Source: Coenobita brevimanus
Taxonomy: Eukaryota > Arthropoda > Malacostraca > Decapoda > Coenobitidae
DNA length: 64,000 nt
Direction: 5' to 3'
Assembly: GCA_032717465.1 (NCBI GenBank)
Contig: CM064657.1
Coordinates: forward strand, 21,879,968-21,943,967
Below the pieces are notes generated by a model. It saw only the letters and a list, made by a program, of their open reading frames with translations, was not told the DNA's origin and searched no databases. Positions 56,899 to 64,000 of the stretch are shown here, one piece after another. The number at the start of each line of letters is the position of its first letter. The first letter of the stretch is position 1. Made by a program: the position numbers and the translations under genes.

Positions 56899-57270
56899 TC
56901 ACTTGAGCTTCAGCATTTCATATTCATGTTTTTCACGTGCTTCTCGCTCGGCACGTTCGTGTTCTCGTTCTCTCTCGCGTTGTTCACGCTCGTATTCGCG
57001 CTTTTCTCGCTCTTGTACTAGCTCGTGTTCGCGCTGTTCTCGCTCACGTTCATGTTGTTCGCGCTCGTATTCGCGCTGTTCTCGCTCACGTTCATGTTGT
57101 TCGCGCTCGTATTCGCGCTGTTCTCGCTCATGTTCATGTTGTTCGCGCTCGTATTCGCGCTCTTTCTCACGCTGCTCCTGATTATGCCATGAGAGTATAT
57201 ACTCTTTAATTTCGGTTGGGTCTGTAAGACCCATTTCTTTGGCTTCCTGTAAAAATACAGCGGTAGCCAT
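56899..57270 (-). pseudogene. Gag N-terminus with charged coiled coil
   Basis: The ATG at 57268-57270 opens 123 residues in the same frame as the main Gag frame. MATAVFLQEAKEMGLTDPTE is followed by about 75 residues of Glu/Arg/His-rich repeats (REQREYEREQHE-type, 36-bp units in the DNA), a predicted long single helix or coiled coil, then EMLKLK and TGA. Gmr1-like and related gypsy Gags start with a similar charged helix. One substitution at the TGA would join both Gag parts, so the split is probably a recent loss. Confidence 0.75.
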
Positions 57271-57662
57271 GGCGCTAATTTATTAAGCAAACCGAAATTG
57301 AGCACTGACTGCTTCGCAAACGAATACTAATAAACACAAGTAAAGAATACAGACACAAGCTAGTGGTGACTAGCCTTATCTAGTTAACTGGCAAAGATTA
57401 AAGCAAAAAATGCAAATAACTGAGAACTCAATAGTTAACACAATGGGTACGGGGCTACCCAGGAGCGAATAAAATCGTCTGGCGTTACCAAAAATAAAGT
57501 ACTAAATAAGTTAAATACTCTATGGATTAATCAAGCAAAATTCACTTGCTAAATTCACGGTAAACACCAGTAAACTTGTGCCTATAAACTTTAATGATAA
57601 ATACCTAAATATGAACGAGTGAGCACTATCTCGTGAATAGCTTTAGAGCTAGGAGTTAATAT

Positions 57663-57680
57663 CCTGGCGAGGTCGCCAAT
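57663..57680 (-). other. candidate primer binding site of the LTR element
   Basis: Immediately inside the 5' LTR, after two bases, the minus strand reads TGGCGACCTCGCCAGGAT, complementary to a tRNA 3' end finishing in CCA. From memory it is closest to tRNA-Arg; this was not checked. Confidence 0.55.
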
Positions 57681-58711
57681 TGTCACGGGGTTTTTAAAAT
57701 ATCACTGGGTTTTTAAAATAATAAATGCTAAATATTATTTAATTGATAATAATATTCAATAATATTGAAGAGCAGGGACAATGATTGTCTTCCTAAATCA
57801 AACAACGATTACTTTACGCTGGCCTGCTTCACACGATTCTCTCAGAACGAGAATTTATAAACTTTCTCGACAGTACACAGCAGAGACTAATTACTCACAA
57901 ATGCTGAATTAGTACTGTTAGCCTCTGGAGAAAGTTACTTCACCCCTGACAAAAAATAACTAATACAAATAATAATATCAGGTTCTTGCTGATGCTTAAC
58001 TCCTAGGTGGCACAACGGATTTTAAGTTAATACAGCAAGACTGGTCTAAGTACCAGTTATGAATAGCAAAACGTTTATGCAAGCTAGGAGCTATATGGAA
58101 AATAAGCTTAATTATGGAGAAATGAAACAAGAGTTTACTTTACATTAAGCTCAAGAAAAAGAACTGCTAAATTTATTGATTACAAAATAAATTTAACGTT
58201 ACAATTCAAAATCAAATTAATGAGATCGCACTCACTCACTCACACAAAAGCTAAATACTTACGCCTAGGAAAAACACCTTAATTAAACTCTTAAGACTAG
58301 AAAAATACAAGAAGGAAATACTAGTCGATGAATGCTTTGTATCACCAAGGTGGGAGCACTGGAGACTGTGATCTTGTGGAGCTTGGGTGCTAGCTGACCT
58401 CTCCTCTCACACTTCTGGAGCACAGGACCTCTCTCCGTCAAAGCAACAACTGGACTGAATAAGTCGTGGGAAAAAAGGGGGAGCAGTAGGCCGCATTTTT
58501 CTAATGGTCAAGTGAGCGAAACGCGCCCAAACAAATCACTCAGCGGAAGCGCTAATGTCTCACACAGAGACGATCACGTATGACAATGAAAAATTGATTT
58601 GACAAAGCTTCCGTCCGAATGAGCGGTTAACTGAACGATAAACAGTGAGTTTTCCACTAATAGTTCGTGGCTTCTCACAAAAGGGAAATGTCGCGAATTT
58701 GATTCGTGACA
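57681..58711 (-). repeat. LTR (5' LTR of the minus-strand element)
   Basis: 1,031 bp, same length as the other LTR. About fifteen substitutions distinguish them by eye, most of them transitions. No clear TATA box could be singled out in the AT-rich parts. Confidence 0.93.
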
Positions 58712-58716
58712 AGATA

Positions 58717-59540
58717 TACCTAGCACTGCTTCTTAGCTACCAGATCTTGGATGCATGTTCGAATGCCAGAAGGTGTACAACGTAAGTCCTCTTCAACGTT
58801 CAGCCGGCATCTGTACTTGGTCTTGACAGCAACGAGCATGGAAAATGCAGCTTCACAAAGATACGTGGATCCAAACATTGTCAGAATCCGAAGAGTTTGA
58901 TCTGAGATCAGAACGTAAACAGGAAGGTACTTGACCCAGAATGTCTCAAGATCCAGTTCTTTGAAGTCTTCCTCAGCTGAGGAGTTGAACTTTTACTTAA
59001 GAAACTCCTCTTGCACTTCATCCCAAACATCAAGTGCCTCACATTGAAACGGGTTCCTGGTGAATTTCCAGGCTTCACGCTTCTCATCTACAATATATCT
59101 GGGAAATATCTGATTAATTCTGCTTTCAAGTCAGTCAGATAAGTGATTATTTTTTCAAAACTTAGAATCAAGGTAACTGTGAATGAGAGCAGAATCAAAG
59201 TTACTAAAACTGGCTGTATTTCCATCCTGAATTCGACATTTCCAGAGGTCGATTATGGCCATGAAGGCTCGAATGGTGTCGTGGTGCATGATGATGGTGA
59301 TGTTTTTCCCTTATAGTTTAAGGTTGATTGCATTCAGCGCATCGAAGCTGACCACAAGGTAAGCTAGAGATAGCAGAAAGCCTTCAGACTGGAACTTGTC
59401 ATGGAGATCTGCCTTCTGCTGGGAATCTAGAAATATTGCTACTTTTCGTAGTTCATAAAACCGTCCAAGCATCTTTTACATTTCTTTCATAATCATCTTG
59501 ATATTGACTACGCACTTGTTAAGAGAATTACAAATATAAA
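58717..59540 (-). pseudogene. hAT transposase C-terminal part
   Basis: Minus strand, element order: FYELRKVAIFLDSQQKADLH, LAYLVVSFDALNAINLKL, a TAA, then GKNITIIMHHDTIRAFMAII and DLWKCRIQDGNTASFSNFD. After a gap come ELDLETFWVKYLPVYVLI, FGSTYLCEAAFSMLVAVKTK and YRCRLNVEEDLR. The last two are the hAT C-terminal dimerisation motif. The style is that of Charlie/ZBED5/FAM200-like transposases. At least one internal stop and missing N-terminal half: inactive. Confidence 0.8.
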
Positions 59541-59634
59541 TAAATAAATTCCTACTTTTTCCCCCGGGATTGAGTCCCCCCTGGAATTTATTCACACTCC
59601 TTAGGGGGGCGCGCATCCCAGGTTAATGGCACTC

Positions 59635-60084
59635 TTTCATGACTAGCATCATATTCTGGTATAAATCCATTGTTACAACACAGCTTTCAAGACAGAGATG
59701 AAAATTTTAGGCCAAACTAGAGTCTAAAAAGGGTATAATCCCTTCAGTACATCAACTCCCATCTAGGACATTACCTTAGCTAAACATAATCATCTGGTTT
59801 TAAATAAATAATCCAGGTGTATCCACAGTCGAGAAAATAGCTCTTTAATATAGATAAATTATGGGTAGAGCCAGTGAAGCTGTAGTTAGCATATCCAGTT
59901 CATACTTGGGAGAACCCAAGATCGGTTTTAAGAACAAAAGAAGAGAGAATATAGTGCCGGATAAACCGCTGGAAGAAGTGTTGATACTATAATGTATGTG
60001 TTTAAATCAGTCTAGTGATAGCGAAGTTAAGTCCTTTGCGTTTTCGTCGTTATTCATGATTACGATGTACAAAGCTACATGCTA
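59635..60084. other. stretch without recognisable genes
   Basis: AT-rich unique sequence between the hAT end and the tandem repeat at 60085; no open frame or motif supported. Confidence 0.4.
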
Positions 60085-60300
60085 TTTGCTCCCTTGAATA
60101 GTCTCTCTCTCTAGTACCTTTACTCTCTTACTGCATTACACTCTGTCTCACATTTCCCCTGTCCTTGTTGAATCACCAGTATAACTGAAAACCCGGGAGT
60201 AACATTAGCTGTCGTCTTATTTGCTCTCTTGAAAGCAGTCTCTCTCTAACACTCTTACTCTCCTGCAGCATTACAGGCTGTCCGTCTGACATTTCTCTTG
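60085..60300. repeat. tandem repeat, about 122-bp unit, left part
   Basis: Two units (from about 60085 and 60208) share TTTGCTC-CTTGAA, AGTCTCTCTCTA, TACTCTC-TGCA-CATTACA and CTCACATTTC. The next units are at 62270-62480, beyond the LINE insertion. Confidence 0.8.
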
Positions 60301-60834
60301 TTGTTGTTGTTGAAAGATTCCCTGCACATATAGTGCAGGCCAGGCCATACATTAGCCCGGTCAGTGGTGTATGGACTGATTAAAAAATAGTAAGTGGGGA
60401 GTACAGGACCTGGGATTTGCCCAGCACACACGTCCTGTCTCCTCACCACAAAATTTTTTTTTGCCTATCGACCATTGAGGCCGGAGCCCCTGGTCATTAA
60501 GGGAAAAGTATATATATGTATATACATTGACATATATATACGAACATATATATATATATACATACATACCTACATACACACATCCATGCATATGAACATA
60601 CACACTTTCATGCACACGTACATAATATATATATATATATAATAATTTTTATTTTATTATTTTTTGTATTTTTATTTTTATTATTTTTTGGGTAAATTTT
60701 TATATTTTAAATCTTATATTACTTATAAACAAAAATGCCTAATATAAAGACCCTAAAACTAATCACCTGACAGACAAATCGCTACTCTATACTAAGTCCT
60801 AAGAGACATATAACTAGACCTACACTAATGGTAA

Positions 60835-61255
60835 AAAAGTCTCGACCAAAAGAACACCATCGACTGCAGATATGTAATGGCTTTCTACATGACATACCTG
60901 CACTCATCACCTGGTGCCTGTCAGTCGAGGCACAACCTAATACAGGGGACATCAAAATATGAAAGGGAACCAGACGAGTCAGGAACATTTCCATATACGT
61001 CAGCTGTCGGCCCTAATTAGAATAACTTAAGCAAGATGGTATAATGTATTTACATAATTTATACAAAAAGTGAAGAACCTCGCCCAGCAGACCACCATTG
61101 ACTGCAAGTGCCCAATACCTTCCTATATTGCACACTTACACTCATCAGCTGGTGACTGTCAGGCGAGGAACTTGGCTTAATGTAGGGGACATCTATATTA
61201 GAAATAGGTCAGTGGGAGGAGGAACTATTTAAAATATGTCAACTGTCAACCCTAA
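60835..61255 (-). repeat. two-copy tandem block in the LINE-F 3' region
   Basis: Units at 60835-61015 and 61075-61255 share GAACACC/GACCACCATTGACTGCA, CACTCATC-CCTGGTG-CTGTCAG, CGAGG, GGGGACATC and GTCA-CTGTC-CCCTAATTA. Their similarity is clearly lower than between recent duplicates. Confidence 0.75.
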
Positions 61256-61319
61256 TTAATATTACAATATATACATATTTACCGTTGATAAAAACCATAA
61301 CCACACAGTAAAAAAGTCA

Positions 61320-62263
61320 CATCACTCTGATCAGTCTGGTCTCTCTCAAGAAAGCCATCAGTTTATCAGTCATAACATCGTCCCCATCACCCAGGATGAT
61401 GGAAAGGTGAAGGGGACGTCTGCTGCGCCGCAGTAATTTATAAGTGAAGCACGTTCACGAATAAATCGCCGACAGCGCAGGATGATATGACTGATAGATA
61501 ACACCGCATCACAGATGTCACAGTGCGGTGGGAAGCGCGTCTTTCCATATAAGGTTTCATATGTGTTAAAATGGTGGCATTGAGCCGTAACCGTGCCAAC
61601 ACTTTTTCTTCCAGGCGACTGGGGCGGTTGGCGGTGTCCCAGTAGCCCAGGTACGGCTTACAGGTCGGAATATTTAGTCTGGTCTACTGACTTTGCCACA
61701 GATTTATTGATTTCTTTCCGAGAGACAGACTCCACCGTAGATCACGAGGAACGTCCCAAGTCTCCTCGAGCTTTACAGCCGACTTTGCAAGTAAGTCAGC
61801 CTGCACATTGCCGTAGATACGACAATGACCAGGCACCCAGATCAGCGTGAATGACTTGTTGCATGAATGCAGCTTATTAACGATGCGGCCCTGGATCTCC
61901 TGAGAGTCCGTAGTACAAGATGCAATTGCCTGAAGGGCTGATTTTGAATCTGAAAATATGTCAAATGAGTCATGCCTAGAATTGAGAGCATAGTCTATGG
62001 CTTTGTCAATAGCAAAAAGTTCGAATGTAAACACAGATGTATGAGTCGGCAACCGATACCTAAGTGCACATTCAGTCGACCACACATTCACTTGACTCGG
62101 AGCCGTCGGTGTACAATTGATGGAACCCCAAGTGACGAATGATGATGTTACGATGCAAGTGGTGGACCTCCGCCTCCGGCGCCTTGGCCTTTAGTGCTGG
62201 GAGCCATGAGACATCCACTGTAAAGCTGGGTGGCTCCCAAGGCGCTATCTTTTTAAACACCAA
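61320..62263 (-). pseudogene. RNase H and C-terminal finger of LINE-F
   Basis: The frame 62263-62072 ends with HQLYTDGSESS, the first catalytic Asp. After a frameshift the frame 62091-61684 has TFELFAIDKAIDYAL (Glu), FDIFSDSKSALQAI (second Asp) and LIWVPGHCRIYGNVQADLLA (His and last Asp), so all four RNase H catalytic residues are present. Further on, KTRFPPHCDICDAVLSISHI then LRCRRF (about 61560-61480) is the C-C-H-C finger usual at this place in I-clade elements. The frameshift and a stop near 61684 inactivate it. Confidence 0.78.
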
Positions 62264-62265
62264 CT

Positions 62266-62480
62266 CCTGTCTCCTGTCTCTGTCGAGTTACTAATACGAG
62301 TATAACTGAGGACCTTGAAGTAGCATTGGATGTCGTGTTATTTGCTCCGTTGAATGCAGTCTCTGTCTAGCACTCTTTTCCTCTTACTACATTATGCTCT
62401 CTCTCACATTCGCCATGTCCATGTTTAATCATCAATATACCCGAGGATCAGAAAGTAGCATAAGCTATCGTGGTCGTGTG
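62266..62480. repeat. tandem repeat, about 122-bp unit, right part
   Basis: Units starting near 62290 and 62412 repeat GAGTATAACTGAGGACCTTG, TAGCAT-A-CTRTCGT and TTATTTGCTCC-TTGAA as in the left part at 60085-60300. Confidence 0.75.
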
Positions 62481-63045
62481 TTAAGGAGAGACTGAGACTT
62501 AACAAAACTTCGAACTACCTTAATTATTCTGATGCAGCCAGTAGGATTAATATAAGCCTTCTTCCTGGGATATTCTCAAAGGGAAGCAAAATAACATGGT
62601 ATGCTAAGTCTTCGTTTGTCACCTCTTTATTTTTATTTATTTATTCATTTATATATTTAATATTAAATCCGCATTTTTAACAAAAATACCATAATAAATT
62701 TACACATACCAAAATTCAGAAATGTCAGCTGCCTCTAATTTGTTATATTTACTGCATATGTAAATGGTAAATATTAAATAGACAACTAGAAATATGCAAA
62801 TAGATTTAGTTGGAAACTGGAGAGTGTCACTCACTAACTGTGTCAGCGACCCAGTACTCCTCCATCTAAATCCCAGCTCACTCACTCTAATTTTGTAATG
62901 GTTCACATAAAAGGTAGAAACTGCGTTACTGCCAACAGTATTGACTGAACTCAAATTACTAATAAATGTTGAGAAGTTACATCCCTACAGCTCTTCCAGA
63001 AACGATTAAAGTGAAAGAATACTCGATAATTATGAAATAGCAGCC
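62481..63045. other. stretch without recognisable genes
   Basis: AT-rich; a short minus-strand frame (62954-62700) has one hydrophobic segment (ICIFLVVYLIFTIYI) but no homology I recognise. It is probably noncoding. Confidence 0.35.
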
Positions 63046-63483
63046 GTGAAAACAGAGGGCATCACGACACCCCCAGGAGGCGACAACGGAGGGATAGGTA
63101 GGGAGCGTGCAACGTCCGTGCGATATGGGCATATGTCCCATACGGCCGCGCGCCCCTTTTCCACGGAGTGCACCCAGCGCAAACACCTCAGTCCGGGTGC
63201 ATTACCCTCCAACCAATCCAACCCTCGCCAGGATCGGGGTGGAGCTAATAAACTAGCTCCAGACAGCACCCCAGCAATGGTCTGTAGCCATGCACAAGCA
63301 GCGGCCCATAGCTGTGTACAAGCAATGGCCTATAGTCGTGTACAAGCAGTGGCCCATAGCCGTGCTCAAGCAATGGCCCGTAGCCATATGCAAGCAGTGG
63401 CCTGTAGCCGTGCCTTAGCAACGGCCGGTAGCCCTGCGTCAGCAGCGGATTGCAGCTGTCCAATTGCGACAGCTGGTAGCTGA
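63046..63483 (+). CDS. hypothetical ORF with 10-residue repeats from a 30-bp minisatellite
   Basis: Open frame of 145 residues from ATG 63046. The first 80 residues are mixed and GC-rich in codons. Residues 80-140 consist of about six 10-residue units of the form A-[MV]-A-[YHRC]-S-[RHC]-[VAM]-Q-A, encoded by a 30-bp tandem repeat (63275-63460, GCAGTGGCCCATAGCCGTG-like). All three plus-strand frames and one minus frame are open over much of the repeat, which weakens the case for a protein. No host or transposon family was recognised. Confidence 0.25.
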   Translation: MKTEGITTPPGGDNGGIGRERATSVRYGHMSHTAARPFSTECTQRKHLSPGALPSNQSNPRQDRGGANKLAPDSTPAMVCSHAQAAAHSCVQAMAYSRVQAVAHSRAQAMARSHMQAVACSRALATAGSPASAADCSCPIATAGS

Positions 63484-64000
63484 GCATCTAAGAGTCAGCC
63501 TATAGCCACTCGTAGTGCTGTCCAACCCCCCCCTGCAGAACCCGTGATGGCTGATTGCTGCACATGGGGAGAAAAAGGCATGCCCTCTCTCCATTTGCAG
63601 TTGCCTCCAGGGGCATGGCAGCGGCGACAGCCCGTAGCTTCGCCAGTAGACAGGGGACGGCCCATAGCCGCCTGTCGCCTACATGTCGCCCCTCATACAG
63701 GACATCGGCGACAGCCTGTAGCCACGCAGGCAGTCACCCTTTGTTTGCAGTCCCCGTCAGGGAGTCGGGCCCCGGTAACAGCCGGTTGCCATACCAACGG
63801 GACCTCGGCAAAGGCCGGTAGCCACACCAGGGAGGGACGCCCCAAAAGTCCCTCGCCCCCTGTGATTCCATGACCAGAGGGAGAACCCTGCTTGAGCCAC
63901 CCTATCGGTGGTAAGGCAGGCCCCACCCCTATTTCCCTAGCCCAAGGCAGCCTTCAGGAGGAGAGCCTCACATTCTTGGACTGCTGGAGAGGACCTGTAT
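63484..64000. repeat. GC-rich continuation of the minisatellite field
   Basis: Scattered decayed units (GACAGCCCGTAGC, GACGGCCCATAGCC, GACAGCCTGTAGCCAC, AAGGCCGGTAGCCACAC) recur at irregular spacing to about 63830. GC content is far above that of the rest of the window. No supported gene. Confidence 0.55.

Larger units (their letters stand above)
52487..58711 (-). mobile_element. Ty3/gypsy-type LTR retrotransposon, both LTRs, internally deleted
   Basis: Two 1,031-bp LTRs (52487-53517 and 57681-58711), each with TG...CA ends, flanked by AGATA (52482-52486 and 58712-58716), the expected 5-bp duplication. Internal order on the minus strand: candidate primer binding site, coiled-coil Gag start, Gag plus protease, integrase zinc region, tandem repeats, 3' LTR. 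Reverse transcriptase, RNase H and the integrase core are absent. Integrase follows protease directly, which fits the Gmr1-like arrangement rather than classical gypsy order. By eye the LTRs differ at about fifteen positions with no length change, so insertion is fairly recent. Confidence 0.9.
52267..59634 (-). mobile_element. hAT transposon, split by an LTR retrotransposon
   Basis: The left end CAGTGGTTCTTAACCTTTTT at 52267 is the classic terminal repeat of Charlie-like hAT elements. The right end is decayed: CGCGCATCCCAGGTTAATGG then CACT at about 59611-59634, with the usual subterminal GGGGGG and TTCACACTCC. Transposase coding lies on the minus strand at 58717-59540 and 3' UTR at 52267-52486. 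The retrotransposon 52487-58711 sits between them with its own target duplication. No 8-bp duplication of the hAT itself could be recognised. Confidence 0.7.
60300..62265 (-). mobile_element. LINE-F, I-like element with RNase H, 5' truncated
   Basis: Minus strand. Coding runs from 62265 to about 61320; the 3' region (61320-60300) holds two tandem copies of a ~240-bp block and a terminal part with CCAGGGGCTCCGGCCTCAAT and an ATA-rich tail. The element splits the ~122-bp tandem repeat. An RNase H domain after RT is characteristic of the I superfamily. The (GTT)n at 60298-60313 marks one edge. Confidence 0.7.

Noticed and set aside
57003..57181. Ser/Arg-rich plus-strand protein (SR-like)
   Set aside because: It is the antisense of the Glu/Arg coiled coil of Gag, which is in frame with the rest of the Gag protein.

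Overview
Organism: eukaryotic, invertebrate nuclear DNA, most likely an arthropod and plausibly a decapod crustacean. The basis is very long (AC)n, (TA)n and trinucleotide microsatellites, spliced exons with GT-AG introns, and a dense nested mixture of non-LTR retrotransposons (RTE-like, jockey/I-like, possible R2-like RLE type), a Ty3/gypsy element, Tc1/mariner, hAT, Polinton/Maverick and 5S- and tRNA-derived SINE remnants. The species assignment is inference; no host gene is diagnostic on its own. There are no bacterial operons, no CRISPR array and no intact rRNA locus. Host gene: one real host gene is recognisable, a member of the SLC49 branch of the major facilitator superfamily, closest in my reading to SLC49A4 (DIRC2), a lysosomal membrane transporter. 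It runs on the + strand from a candidate first exon at 8919-8940 through exons at about 15893-16116, 36023-36267, 36731-36843, 37424-37552 and 37879 to about 38029. The phases of the internal introns agree. It continues beyond 38 kb, and I could not find later exons before 64000. Its second intron (about 19.9 kb) is filled with transposons. Layout: 1-2483 LINE-A copy (-); 2484-3070 and 6480-8600 remnants of a Polinton/Maverick-like element split by a second LINE-A copy (3078-6478, itself carrying a SINE); 8.6-9.0 kb possible promoter and first exon; 9042-12625 LINE-B with a LINE-A 3' fragment nested inside; 12626-15767 LINE-A; 15893-16116 host exon; 16.1-36.0 kb intron with (TA)n, SINE, MITE, LINE-C, mariner, a 5S-rRNA-derived chimeric SINE, an intron-containing Tc1-like transposase, LINE-D, LINE-A interrupted by LINE-B, a TTAA MITE and a YADD retroelement with CCHC and nuclease-like motifs; 36.0-38.0 kb four host exons. 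Downstream: 38.0-44.9 kb is a degenerate ~40-bp repeat field split by a 4.5-kb near-perfect palindrome (39007-43541). LINE-B copy 2 lies at 45059-48335, a tRNA-Gly-like SINE at 48386-48637, and a higher-order (AC)n array at 49919-51960 split by a LINE 3' end. A hAT element (52267-59634) holds a complete-ended Ty3/gypsy-type LTR retrotransposon (52487-58711, 1,031-bp LTRs, 5-bp target duplication). A tandem repeat at 60.09-62.48 kb is split by an I-like LINE with an RNase H domain, and a 30-bp minisatellite ORF lies at 63.05-63.48 kb. How the parts relate: most elements are dead copies with stops, frameshifts and deletions. The window records an order of insertion events rather than a cooperating pathway. 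The most interesting non-gene signals are a 5' leader RNA module shared by three LINE families, a SINE built from 5S rRNA plus pieces of both LINE-A ends, and LINE tails that carry their own microsatellites into new sites.
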